DNA of 64,000 nucleotides from a virus: IMG/VR virus record IMGVR_UViG_3300026097_000011, positions 62,001-126,000 of that record. One strand, written 5' to 3'. The position numbers and the translations under genes were made by a program. Position 1 is the stretch's first letter; each line of letters begins with the position of its first letter. The notes beneath the pieces were generated by a model. That model was given only the letters and a program-made list of their open reading frames with translations, made no database searches and was not told where the DNA came from. Of the stretch, positions 24,678 through 35,762 are shown piece after piece.

Positions 24678-27263
24678 TTATCCACATTTTGAATTTCCAC
24701 AGCCCATACATGTTAAACATCCTTCTTTATATTCAAGTGAATCAGATCCACATTCATTACATGTCTTACCTGATTGAACAGTTCCATCCTTTATATACTT
24801 TTTAATCATTCGCTTAACTCCTGATTTCCAAGTACTTATAAATTCTCCATCTAGGTTCAATCCGTCTAATAAGTCAATTACGTATGGAAGAGGCATTCCA
24901 TGTCTCAATATAGCAGATATAGTTTTAGCCATATCATAATATCTATCATCAAACGCATGATTTAAGCTAGGAATTCTGATATCATTTCCGTTTTTATCAG
25001 AATAGATGAAATCATAATTAGATTTTCCATCGTCTCCTTTTGTTCTTTTAATGATTCCATTATCGACATACGATGGAATAGGAAAATTATCATGATTTCC
25101 AGTAAATATCTCGTATGGCTTTCCATCTAGTTCTCCTATGAATCCTACCCATTTTTTTCCTTTATTCATAAATGTCAACACTGATGTATCTAATGACTTA
25201 GGTCTCTTGGGTGCATGGTGTTCTGTGAAGAGTGCATCTTTTTCTTTTTCTTCTTTTGAAATTAGAACCCCAGATCTTGATCCGTCTCTATATATAGTAC
25301 ATCCCTTACATCCATGCTTCCATGCGGTGATATATACATCGTTTACAAGTGCTTCATCTACATGTTCAGGAAGGTTAACAGTTACTGATATAGAATGATC
25401 TACCCATTTTTGAATTGCACCTTGCATTTTTACTTTTTCTACCCAATCCACATCATTTGCCATTCCTTTATAATACGGTGATTTTTCTATCAGCATATTA
25501 ACAGTTTCATCGCTTAATTCTTCTAATGGAATTATTTTGTCTTCTCTACTAAGATATTTGTGACCTGTGATTTCAATCCATTGTTTAAACGCATGATGAA
25601 ATACATTATATTCTTCCCAATGGTCTCCCACTTCATCGACAAATACGGCGTTGGAATTTACATCATTTGGGTTTACCTTCTTACGTCTTCTATATGCTAC
25701 CATAAACGCAGGTTCAATTCCAGAAGATGTCTGTGCCATTAGAGAAACTGTTCCAGTTGGAGCAATTGTAAGTAGAGCGATATTACGTCTACCATACAGC
25801 ATTAAGTCATCATATAACTTTGGATCCTCTTCTTTGATTCTATTTAAGAATGGGTGATCTTGTTCTCTAGCCGGATCCCATATTTTGAAAGTGCCTCTCT
25901 CTTTTGCAAGAATGTTAGATGATCTAAACACTTCAAGTGCGTATGTTTTATGAATATTTTCTGCAAATTTGGTAGCTTTCTTAGTTCCATATGTTAGTCC
26001 TAATGCAGCTAACATATCTCCCTCTGCAGTAATCCCAACTCCAGTTCTTCTGCCTTCCTTACATTTTTTCTGAATTTTAGTCCAAAGTTCAATCTCAGTT
26101 CTTTTTGTAGTTTGAGATTCTGGATCATCTTTCAATTTATTTAAAATTCCATCGATCTTTTCAACTTCTAGATCAACAATATCATCCATCATCCTCAATG
26201 CATATGCTGCATGCTCTTTAAATAATTCGAAGTCAAATTCTGCGTCTTTAGTGAATGGATTCTTTACATATGACAACAAATTAACTGCTAGTAATCTACA
26301 AGAATCATCTGGGCATAATGGAATTTCACCACACGGATTAGTAGATACCGTTTTATATCCTAGATCAGAATATCTGTCAGGTAAAGATTCTCTGATTATT
26401 TGATCCCAGAACAAAACTCCAGGCTCAGCTGATTTCCAGTTATTAGATACTATTTTATTCCATATAGCATGTGCATCTACTTCCTTAGTAACAGATGGAT
26501 TATCAGAGTCAACTGGCCATTGTTGTGTGTATTTACCGTCTCCAGTAACAGACTTCATGAAATCATCATGTGCTTTAATGGATACGTTTGCTCCGGTAAC
26601 TTTTGTTCCATCTAACTTAGCATCAATAAATGCTTCAGAATCAGGATGCTTAATAGACATTGATAACATCAATGCTCCTCTTCTTCCATCCTGTGCAACC
26701 TCTCGAGTTGAATTAGAATATCTTTCCATAAATGGAACGACGCCAGTTGAAGTAAGTGCAGAGTTATTAACTCTACTTCCACCTGGTCTAATTGCTTCTA
26801 ATGTGTGCCCAACTCCACCTCTACGCTTCATTAGTTGAACTTGTTCTTGATCAGTATTCATAATAGCTCCGTATGAATCAGATGGTCCGTCGTGACCAAT
26901 TACAAAACAATTAGATAGAGATACAGTTTGGAAATCGTTCCCTATACCACTCATCGGAGATCCTTGAGGTATAATATACTTGAAATCTTTTATGAGTGAC
27001 AGAATGAGCTCGTATGACATAGGATTATCATATTTTTGCTCTATTCTTGATATTTCTGATGCAATTCGTACGTGCATGTCATCTGGAGTAGATTCATAGA
27101 TGCTTCCATCTGAATCTTTCAAAGCATACTTGTTAACCCAAACATCAGCTGCTAAGGTATCTCCATTGAAATATTCCTCAGATGCAGCAACTGCTTGTTC
27201 TCTAGTATACACTGTTAATTTTTCTTTTTTAGCTTTAAGCGTAACTTCCATTGTTGTATTCAT
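24678..27263 (-). CDS. nrdJ: Class II (B12-dependent) ribonucleotide reductase
   Basis: 861 residues, the usual NrdJ length. SLSNCFVIGHDGPSDSYG, KRRGGVGHTLE, NPCGEIPL (active-site Cys), APTGTVSLMAQTSSGIEP and HGCKGCTIYRDGSRSGVL are typical of adenosylcobalamin-dependent reductases. The C-terminal CNECG...CLTCMGCGNSKCG forms a zinc ribbon. It makes dNTP precursors, needs cobalamin from the host, and needs no NrdB subunit; none is seen nearby. It is preceded by dUTPase in the same operon (6 bases) and followed by a terminator. Confidence 0.9.
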   Translation of the reverse strand: MNTTMEVTLKAKKEKLTVYTREQAVAASEEYFNGDTLAADVWVNKYALKDSDGSIYESTPDDMHVRIASEISRIEQKYDNPMSYELILSLIKDFKYIIPQGSPMSGIGNDFQTVSLSNCFVIGHDGPSDSYGAIMNTDQEQVQLMKRRGGVGHTLEAIRPGGSRVNNSALTSTGVVPFMERYSNSTREVAQDGRRGALMLSMSIKHPDSEAFIDAKLDGTKVTGANVSIKAHDDFMKSVTGDGKYTQQWPVDSDNPSVTKEVDAHAIWNKIVSNNWKSAEPGVLFWDQIIRESLPDRYSDLGYKTVSTNPCGEIPLCPDDSCRLLAVNLLSYVKNPFTKDAEFDFELFKEHAAYALRMMDDIVDLEVEKIDGILNKLKDDPESQTTKRTEIELWTKIQKKCKEGRRTGVGITAEGDMLAALGLTYGTKKATKFAENIHKTYALEVFRSSNILAKERGTFKIWDPAREQDHPFLNRIKEEDPKLYDDLMLYGRRNIALLTIAPTGTVSLMAQTSSGIEPAFMVAYRRRKKVNPNDVNSNAVFVDEVGDHWEEYNVFHHAFKQWIEITGHKYLSREDKIIPLEELSDETVNMLIEKSPYYKGMANDVDWVEKVKMQGAIQKWVDHSISVTVNLPEHVDEALVNDVYITAWKHGCKGCTIYRDGSRSGVLISKEEKEKDALFTEHHAPKRPKSLDTSVLTFMNKGKKWVGFIGELDGKPYEIFTGNHDNFPIPSYVDNGIIKRTKGDDGKSNYDFIYSDKNGNDIRIPSLNHAFDDRYYDMAKTISAILRHGMPLPYVIDLLDGLNLDGEFISTWKSGVKRMIKKYIKDGTVQSGKTCNECGSDSLEYKEGCLTCMGCGNSKCG

Positions 27264-27269
27264 TTTTTT

Positions 27270-27713
27270 TTATTTTGTACCAGTAGATCCGAATCCTCCT
27301 TCTCCACGGTCAGTTACTAAATCTCCAAATGTCTCTTCTTCACTAGTTGCTTCTTCAACATTTACGTAATTTACAGGTAAGCATAACAGTTGAACTATTT
27401 TGTCTCCTGGATTAACAGATTGAGCAATATCACCTACATTTTTAAGGTCTATATGAATTTCACCCGTGTAATCTTCATCAATTACACAAGCTCCAACCAT
27501 TAGACTTTTCTTTGCGGCTATTCCTGATTTATTCATTGCAACTAATGCGTGTCCACTTGGAACTCTAGCTTTAATCCCAGCTGGGATAAATGCAGATTGT
27601 CCTGGTTCTAGTACAATTGATTCTTGGTCATTTGGAACGAATAAATCGATTCCAGCTGATCCACCAGTACCTCTTACTGGCATTTTCACATCTCTAATTC
27701 TTAGAATTTTCAT
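27270..27713 (-). CDS. dut: dUTP diphosphatase
   Basis: 147 residues, the normal trimeric dUTPase length. The five motifs are visible: GSAGIDLF, MNKSGIAAKKSLMV, GVIDEDYTG-like VIDEDYTGEI, PGDKIVQLL and the C-terminal GEGGFGSTG lid. It hydrolyses dUTP to dUMP, keeping uracil out of phage DNA and feeding dTMP synthesis. It is 6 bases upstream of nrdJ. Confidence 0.92.
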   Translation of the reverse strand: MKILRIRDVKMPVRGTGGSAGIDLFVPNDQESIVLEPGQSAFIPAGIKARVPSGHALVAMNKSGIAAKKSLMVGACVIDEDYTGEIHIDLKNVGDIAQSVNPGDKIVQLLCLPVNYVNVEEATSEEETFGDLVTDRGEGGFGSTGTK

Positions 27714-27747
27714 ATTTTATTTTTGTATTTACAGTTTTTACTAGACT

Positions 27748-27775
27748 GCTCTGCCACCTAACCAGGTGGCAGAGC
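27748..27775. terminator. Strong GC-rich hairpin, possible terminator
   Basis: Perfect 12-bp stem GCTCTGCCACCT / AGGTGGCAGAGC with loop AACC, between the S1-repeat gene and dUTPase. It lacks a proper T run on the minus strand, so it could be a terminator, a processing site or a small structured RNA element. It is unusually GC-rich for this genome. Confidence 0.5.
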
Positions 27776-27842
27776 ATGCTCTATTTTATGTTGTTAAATA
27801 TTGAGTAAATTTTCATGTTCGAATTTATTTATCAGTTCTAAA

Positions 27843-29033
27843 TTAATCAGATTCTACAAATTCGAATTTTAAATTTTTATTTATTGGATCTACTTTAGAA
27901 ACCTTTACCATTGGGTAGTGATTAAGGTTTCTCTCTAAATCTCGTCTTCGCATAGTAACATTAAATGATTCACCATCTATGTATATACTGATTGAATTAT
28001 TAGAGGAATCTACTTCATATTCGAAGCTTTCTCCTTCTGTCCTAGATCTAAGTTGATCCCATCTTTTCTTTTCAGAGTCAATAGTGTCAGGATCAAGAGT
28101 TAATACAATACGATATTGAGATCCTTTTTTAGTAACATTTTTGATATAGAAATCTATTTCATCATCTGCTTTAAGTGTTGATTTAACTTCATTGTAATTT
28201 TCAAATTCAGACGAGTGAATTAATCCAGTGTAATATCCTTCAAATTCTACAAATACTCCAAAATCATATGGACGATTGGTTAATATTCCAGTATATTTTT
28301 TACCGAATTGTAATTCACTAACCATTAGCGGCATAGACCGTTGAATATACTTTTTGTAAGATAATATGAATAAATCATTTGATCTATCATAATTATCTAC
28401 CATTACATTTAGAGTTGCTCCTAGTAATTTGGAAAAATCTCTAATTACATTAGCACCTGCATGAGATCCTGGGATAAAGCATTCTATTGTATCTTTATAT
28501 ATAGCAACATATCCACCTTTTATTAATTTCTTGATTTTAACCTCAAACCATGTTTTATTTTCAGCATGTTTATGTAGTTCATTAGCATAATTTATAGATA
28601 CGCATCTCTTTTGTGATCCTATAAAACTTCCACTTCGATCATTTTTAATAATCATTACATTAAAATCTACTTCACTTTCTCCCTTTGAAAGATCTTCAAC
28701 TGAAAATGCATATTCATTAAATGGGATTATGATTTCAACACCAGCATCGCACTCTGTTGCTTTAATATATTTGTCATCAAATGATATTTGATTTGCAGTA
28801 ACATCATATATTTGACCTATCGTCAAATCCTTACATGCGTGTAAATTATTACCGCTTTCAAGCTCATACTCCTTCATCTTGTCATATAGTTCCTGAGCAT
28901 AAGGTTCTTTGCAATATATTTTGATGCCCGCTTTAGCATCCTCCTCTGTTACTTCAACACCAGTATTGTACTTACTTAAGTGATTATCGAAAAGGTCTTC
29001 AACATCAGCAGGGTTATTTTTTTTCGTATCCAT
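27843..29033 (-). CDS. Protein with three S1-like RNA-binding repeats
   Basis: 396 residues. Three successive OB/S1-like segments occur at about 70-150, 158-228 and 240-312. The last (FGKKYTGILTNRPYDFGVFVEFEGYYTGLIHSSEF) is a clear S1 domain, and the second has GYVAIYKDTIECFIPGSHAG. Such repeats bind single-stranded RNA, as in ribosomal protein S1. A role in directing translation or protecting phage mRNA is inferred. A GTATAATC box lies 20-25 bases upstream. Confidence 0.8.
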   Translation of the reverse strand: MDTKKNNPADVEDLFDNHLSKYNTGVEVTEEDAKAGIKIYCKEPYAQELYDKMKEYELESGNNLHACKDLTIGQIYDVTANQISFDDKYIKATECDAGVEIIIPFNEYAFSVEDLSKGESEVDFNVMIIKNDRSGSFIGSQKRCVSINYANELHKHAENKTWFEVKIKKLIKGGYVAIYKDTIECFIPGSHAGANVIRDFSKLLGATLNVMVDNYDRSNDLFILSYKKYIQRSMPLMVSELQFGKKYTGILTNRPYDFGVFVEFEGYYTGLIHSSEFENYNEVKSTLKADDEIDFYIKNVTKKGSQYRIVLTLDPDTIDSEKKRWDQLRSRTEGESFEYEVDSSNNSISIYIDGESFNVTMRRRDLERNLNHYPMVKVSKVDPINKNLKFEFVESD

Positions 29034-29052
29034 ATTATTATTTTTATATAAG

Positions 29053-29058
29053 ATTATA
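29053..29058 (-). promoter_or_regulatory. GTATAAT-type promoter -10 (S1-repeat gene)
   Basis: Minus-strand GTAGTATAATCTT, 20 bases before the ATG. It differs from the other six boxes only in the last base. Confidence 0.5.
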
Positions 29059-29087
29059 CTACGGCTAAATTCTTTAGTTTTCTAATT

Positions 29088-32000
29088 TTACAAATAAGAT
29101 CTAAAAAAGCCTACTTGATCTGCTCCTGTTTTAATAAATTCATCTAAGAACACTAAAAGTAATATATTCTTTGCAGTTAATCTTTCCCATGGAGGAACAT
29201 CATCTGCACTTAAAATTGGATGAATTTGTTTAATTGAACCAAGTGCTCCTGCTACTCCAGCGCTCGCTACTAATAATCCTGCGACTGGATTATTCACAAC
29301 TGGAGAAAGTGCAGTTTTTAATATACTAGATGCAGTTCGTACCGCCTGTTCACTTATAACAAATTGAGACTTAGATTTAGGTATTGAGAATTTTAATTGT
29401 CCCTTTGCTATAAATAATGCTTCGGCAACTTTACCATATGGTGGAAAATTAAATACAGTACTCTCCAAAACATTTAAATCTAATCCTTTTCCTGTTTTAA
29501 TATGTGGAGCATTTATAATTGCATAATATGGTTTTAGTGCATCTTCTAATTTGTCAGTCATTGAGTCTATGAATTTTTTCATAAACGCCTTTATATCATT
29601 TGGATTAGAGTATATAAAATCTGTATCTAAAGGTTGAGAATTTTTAGATAATAGATTATTATTTAAATACTCTCTAATAGCAGATTTAATGATAGGTTTA
29701 ACAATTGATAGATTAATAGATGTCTGTTTGCTAAGTTGTTGTTTTGCTAAAATTTGAGGAAAGCTAGCCTGTTGCATTGATAATGATCCAAGTATTCCAC
29801 TAAACATATCAGTCCCAGCTTGTAAATTTAATTCGGGTTTAGGAATAGATAGCGACGTTGGTATTGCAGTTTTTATAATATTTAATAGTCCAAGTCGCAT
29901 ATCTCTAGCTGAAATATTAGTCTTTCCTCCAAATAGTGATTTTAACTCAGCTTCTGACATATTATCTATTACGTCTTTAACTAATCCTACCCCCTGTGAT
30001 ATTGCTGCATCTACTAGCGGTGGAAATGGAAATCCAATTGAAAATGGAGGCTTAGGGCAGCATTTAGCAAATGGATCTATTGATATACTCACACCTGCTA
30101 GTGATGATATTATGGCTGGAGTAAGTGATAGGGTTTGTTTAACTCTATCTGATTCCATTGCCTTTGATAATTCTCCTTGAGTTTTATCAAGTTTTTCTTT
30201 TGCTTTAGCCTGTTCATCGTTACTTTTAGATTTTGATGCTTCTACTTCATCATTTGCTTTTCTAAGTTTATTAGTAGCAGATCCAGAATCAACAGGTAGA
30301 GATCCTTTTCCCTTTGCTTTATTTGCAACTTTATCTATTGCATCCTTCATTAACTCTCTTATTTTATCTATATCTTCATTAATATTTGTATTTATAGATT
30401 CTATTGCAGATTCAATATCTTGTTTATATTTTGCAATCGCAACACTAAACATGTTTTTAATAGTCACAGCTTGATTTGATATAAATTCCCTGTCATTACT
30501 ACTTGCCATTTCATCAGCTTTATTCTGAGCCTCATCTGTTACCTCTGGATTAGGATTAAGTTTATCAGGCTCCTTTGGAAGTATAATTTTAGAAAATATT
30601 ATTTTATCAAAGTAATCAAGTAAATCTTCAATATATGCATTTATCTTATCATCAATATTTAATCCATCAGATTTAAGCTTTTCATTTATTTCTTTAACTT
30701 TAGAAGTTTCACCATTTTCCATGGCTTTTAATTTTGCAGCTTTGAGTTCTTCTCTTCTTTTAAATGATTGTTCTTTTAGTTTATTAATTCTATTAATTAC
30801 TGGCTTTCCGAGATCATCCATTGTTTTGAATATTTTTTTCTTAATATTCTCAACCATTTCTTCTACTTTTTCTCCTTTATCTGCTACTTCTTCCATTTTA
30901 GTAGATTCAGGCTTTGCTTTATCAATTGCTTGTTTTTTGATATTTGCTATTTCTTTTTCTGCTTTATATATCCTAACTGAATCTCCGGAGGCTTTTGCTT
31001 CTTTTAATTTTTGTTCTAATATTTGGATTCTTTCTTTTTCATTTTCATTTAATAGTTCATCTGGTTCGAGAGTTGGAACCTTAGTGATATCTAATTTAGA
31101 CTGAGTTGATAGTGGAATTTTAATAATTGGTTTTATTAGCTCATCTTCAGAATCAGATCCAAATTTCTCAGAAGATCCCCTAACTGTAATCAAATGTTGT
31201 TTATATCCAGAAGCTGACATAAAAAATACGACTGGTGATATAAATATCCCATTTACATTTAAGAACGTTACTAAAACTCCAAGCGGGGTAGATATTGCAA
31301 CTAATGGAACCCATACTTGAGGTAAAGGTATTTTAATTAATTTAGCTGGAGTGGGTATTATTAATCCAACTGGCCAATATCTAAATGTATTGGCATTTTC
31401 AGGGATTGGAAATAATCCTTGGACAGTTGCTAGTTTTGCAAATTCCTTCCAATAACATAGTTGACTAAAATTAGGAAGTGATGTATCAATTCCATTTATA
31501 CTTTCAAAAAACGGATCGCTTCCTAAAACTGATTTTACGTCTTCACATGGATTCTCTTCGTCTGGTATATTACCAAAACATTTTTCATTCTTTTCCTTTA
31601 GTGATGTTTTTATTTTTTCTGCGGTTGGAACATCTTCTAATATTTCTTCTATTCTACGAATTTCATTTTCTAAATCAGCTATTCTTTGGGTGAATATTAT
31701 ATTGGAATTATTAACTGCTTCGATTACAGTTTGTGATCCATCATACATTCCGGTTCCAACTGTTTTAGTACTGCCATCTGGATTAGTAACCTGAGCAGTT
31801 CCAGATTGATTAAACAAATTAATTCTTCCAATTGACAATAGTATTTCTACATCCTGTCTCGCAACTAATTCAAGCTGCGATTTAATCGATGGTAGTTCAG
31901 ATTCAATTATTTGTTCTCTAATTTGCTTGCGTCTGGTTTTGTAAGTTTCATCAAATTCCTGATAAAAATTTTGAAGTTTATCTAAATTACTAATAAAATA

Positions 32001-33239
32001 TTCAGTTCCGTTTTCTTTTTTAGTTTGTAAATCCTGTCCTTCTAATTTTGGATCAAGGTGTATAATATCGGATGTTAGTCCTCGCTCTTCTAGTGTAAAA
32101 AAGTTATTAACCGGATCTTCAAATAAATTATAATATCGAGTATATAAACTTCCTCGTGAATCAAAGTCTTCATTTGCAGGAGTATTTCGTATTGTATAGC
32201 CAGGTCCATCATTAAAAAATGAATTTTTAAGTAGAAAAGGATTATTTTTAATCATAAAATCCTCTTTGTATATTGATTTTTCTCCCGTATTTATATCAAA
32301 ATTTTCTTTATCAAGTGAAATAGAAAATAGTTCTTGATATTTAATATCGAATCCGACTAAGGGATTTGATATAACATCTGTAAAGTTTCCGACTGGAGTC
32401 TTTACATCTAGTGATATATATTCAGAATATCTACTGAGACCATTATTAATTGAGTTTATCGTGCTGTTTGATATAGTGTTTTTAATCTCTCGTACCAATT
32501 CAAGACGCCTAGCTGAGCTTGCATTATCTGCAATATTTGCATATCCATTAATTATACCATTTGTCATAGTTGGATATTTAGCTTCAGCTCCTCTTCTTAA
32601 ATTTTCTTGTTTATTAAATTTAATTTCATTCGCATTTATTATTCCCCAAAGTCTTACTATTTCGGCTTCAGCATCTTCTATTATATCTGAATTAGGAACA
32701 GCTAAACTTTGCTGGTAATTTATTCTAAGTTGTTGATTTGGTATAAGGCTATTTCTATGATAGTCAATGCTATCTCTAAGTCGTTTTTGTTCAGCTAGAA
32801 TAGGAGCAAATTCACCAATAATTATTGCCATTCTATTTGAGCGTTCTTCGTAATAGTATTTTAATGGAACTAGTGTATCTTGTAACTCATATAGACGATT
32901 TACTAAAATATTATATTTAGAATGTTTATCTAATTTTTCCTTTACTTCGGCATTAACTTCTTCTACAGATTCGAGGCAATCTTCTCCATTAAAAATTTCT
33001 TTTTTATTATCTTTAATTATGATTGGAGATTGATCTATATTATCCGCAGGAGCACCTTGGTCGCTACATGATATATCTTCTAAGCTAGTTGCAATTGGTG
33101 CAACAGATGATTCACCTTCACATTTTGAAACTTCAAGTAACTGTTCTAGTTGTTTTTGTGTAAATTTATTATTAACTTCATCTACTGATAATCCAGTGAT
33201 TATTGCTATTTCATTTATTAATAGGTCTAATGATGCCAC
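29088..33239 (-). CDS. Large coiled-coil protein, probable virion structural protein
   Basis: 1383 residues starting at GTG. Extensive Lys/Glu-rich coiled coil covers about 690-1000, and hydrophobic segments occur near 610-660 (VWVPLVAISTPLGVLVTFLNV) and near the C-terminus (VAGLLVASAGVAGALGS). Length, coiled coil and hydrophobic patches suit a tape measure or baseplate hub protein, but no family motif proves it. A late-type ATAAATAA box 16 bases upstream also suggests a virion role. It is isolated on the minus strand among metabolic genes. Confidence 0.7.
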   Translation of the reverse strand: MASLDLLINEIAIITGLSVDEVNNKFTQKQLEQLLEVSKCEGESSVAPIATSLEDISCSDQGAPADNIDQSPIIIKDNKKEIFNGEDCLESVEEVNAEVKEKLDKHSKYNILVNRLYELQDTLVPLKYYYEERSNRMAIIIGEFAPILAEQKRLRDSIDYHRNSLIPNQQLRINYQQSLAVPNSDIIEDAEAEIVRLWGIINANEIKFNKQENLRRGAEAKYPTMTNGIINGYANIADNASSARRLELVREIKNTISNSTINSINNGLSRYSEYISLDVKTPVGNFTDVISNPLVGFDIKYQELFSISLDKENFDINTGEKSIYKEDFMIKNNPFLLKNSFFNDGPGYTIRNTPANEDFDSRGSLYTRYYNLFEDPVNNFFTLEERGLTSDIIHLDPKLEGQDLQTKKENGTEYFISNLDKLQNFYQEFDETYKTRRKQIREQIIESELPSIKSQLELVARQDVEILLSIGRINLFNQSGTAQVTNPDGSTKTVGTGMYDGSQTVIEAVNNSNIIFTQRIADLENEIRRIEEILEDVPTAEKIKTSLKEKNEKCFGNIPDEENPCEDVKSVLGSDPFFESINGIDTSLPNFSQLCYWKEFAKLATVQGLFPIPENANTFRYWPVGLIIPTPAKLIKIPLPQVWVPLVAISTPLGVLVTFLNVNGIFISPVVFFMSASGYKQHLITVRGSSEKFGSDSEDELIKPIIKIPLSTQSKLDITKVPTLEPDELLNENEKERIQILEQKLKEAKASGDSVRIYKAEKEIANIKKQAIDKAKPESTKMEEVADKGEKVEEMVENIKKKIFKTMDDLGKPVINRINKLKEQSFKRREELKAAKLKAMENGETSKVKEINEKLKSDGLNIDDKINAYIEDLLDYFDKIIFSKIILPKEPDKLNPNPEVTDEAQNKADEMASSNDREFISNQAVTIKNMFSVAIAKYKQDIESAIESINTNINEDIDKIRELMKDAIDKVANKAKGKGSLPVDSGSATNKLRKANDEVEASKSKSNDEQAKAKEKLDKTQGELSKAMESDRVKQTLSLTPAIISSLAGVSISIDPFAKCCPKPPFSIGFPFPPLVDAAISQGVGLVKDVIDNMSEAELKSLFGGKTNISARDMRLGLLNIIKTAIPTSLSIPKPELNLQAGTDMFSGILGSLSMQQASFPQILAKQQLSKQTSINLSIVKPIIKSAIREYLNNNLLSKNSQPLDTDFIYSNPNDIKAFMKKFIDSMTDKLEDALKPYYAIINAPHIKTGKGLDLNVLESTVFNFPPYGKVAEALFIAKGQLKFSIPKSKSQFVISEQAVRTASSILKTALSPVVNNPVAGLLVASAGVAGALGSIKQIHPILSADDVPPWERLTAKNILLLVFLDEFIKTGADQVGFFRSYL

Positions 33240-33247
33240 TTTTATTC

Positions 33248-33255
33248 TTATTTAT
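33248..33255 (-). promoter_or_regulatory. Late-type promoter motif ATAAATAA (large structural gene)
   Basis: Minus-strand AAATAAATAAGAATAAAA precedes the GTG start by 16 bases, shorter than the usual 24-28. Confidence 0.45.
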
Positions 33256-33262
33256 TTAAACA

Positions 33263-33289
33263 CAAAAGCCCTCATTAAGAGAGCTTTTG
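33263..33289 (-). terminator. Terminator after groEL
   Basis: An 11-bp stem with one mismatch, CAAAAGCCCTC / GAGAGCTTTTG, loop ATTAA, 25 bases beyond the groEL stop on the minus strand. Confidence 0.75.
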
Positions 33290-33313
33290 GTTGAGAAAAG
33301 GTAAAGAAGTAAT

Positions 33314-34927
<1,614 letters not shown>

Positions 34928-34933
34928 TTAGTT

Positions 34934-34939
34934 TATTAT
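34934..34939 (-). promoter_or_regulatory. GTATAATA-type promoter -10 (groEL)
   Basis: Minus-strand TTGTATAATAAAC, 19 bases before the groEL ATG. Confidence 0.5.
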
Positions 34940-34961
34940 ACAAGTACATTAGATAAAAGTT

Positions 34962-35762
34962 TTATAATACAAAATTATTTTTTTCAAGAAATTCCCTGAG
35001 CCTATCTCTCAAATCTAAAGTTTTGTATAGTTTTGGTTTATCTGGACCAATCCATACTAAAAATCCACCTTTTGTTTCGAACCCTTGTTCTTCTAGCATC
35101 AGTCGGTACATGCTTATTTGAATAGAATATCCATTTAAATTATTATCCCATAAATCTTCGAATGGATATAATAATTTCTGACGGCGCCCATCTTTATGAT
35201 TATCATCTGTAAACTTCTTATTTGTCTTCCAGTCTCCAATGTAGAAATAAGGATCTAGGTAAAATAGAACATCTAATGTGCCGGCGATTCCCCATTTTCT
35301 TGAAAATATTCTAAGTTCTTGATGTTTTGCTTCTAATGAATGGAGACGCTCTTCATATACCTTTTTGAATTTTTGAATTCTATCATATATACGTTCTTCC
35401 CATGTTCCCATTGGATCATGCCCGCCTACTGATTCCATTAGATCAAGCTGTGGTTCTTCTGGATTTTTACCATTATAATAGTCTTCAATCCATTCATGGA
35501 CAAAGGTACCTAAATCAGTTCCTTCTTTTGCAGTTCCAGCCCACTCTTCAAGAATAGCCTCTCTTGTTGTATTTCTAGATTTAGCAACATATCCAGCGAT
35601 TCTATGAGAATCAAAGGGTTTCTTAAACTGACTAATAAAACCGGAAACCGATTCAAACAATTGAACCGGCTTTCCTGTTTCAGGATTTATGTAAGTATAT
35701 TGGTGCGCTTCTGGATCAAATTTAAAATTCGGATCCTTAAAATATTCTAACTTATCTAACAT
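34962..35762 (-). CDS. PD-(D/E)xK nuclease, RecB-like
   Basis: 266 residues. KWGIAGTLDVLFYL (catalytic Asp), YIGDWKTNKKF (D-x-K) and SIQISMYRLML (Q-x-x-x-Y) form the RecB/Cas4-type nuclease core. HEWIEDYY supplies the earlier acidic site. No Cas4-type four-cysteine iron-sulphur cluster is seen. A role in DNA end processing or host DNA breakdown is inferred. It overlaps the DnaQ-like gene by one base, implying joint expression. Confidence 0.82.
   Translation of the reverse strand: MLDKLEYFKDPNFKFDPEAHQYTYINPETGKPVQLFESVSGFISQFKKPFDSHRIAGYVAKSRNTTREAILEEWAGTAKEGTDLGTFVHEWIEDYYNGKNPEEPQLDLMESVGGHDPMGTWEERIYDRIQKFKKVYEERLHSLEAKHQELRIFSRKWGIAGTLDVLFYLDPYFYIGDWKTNKKFTDDNHKDGRRQKLLYPFEDLWDNNLNGYSIQISMYRLMLEEQGFETKGGFLVWIGPDKPKLYKTLDLRDRLREFLEKNNFVL

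Noticed and set aside
25138-27369. Several plus-strand open frames opposite ribonucleotide reductase and dUTPase
   Set aside because: They are antisense shadows of well-identified enzymes.
27825-27832. Minus-strand ATAAATAA near dUTPase
   Set aside because: The nearest gene start is more than 100 bases away and the intervening ATG opens only 7 codons.
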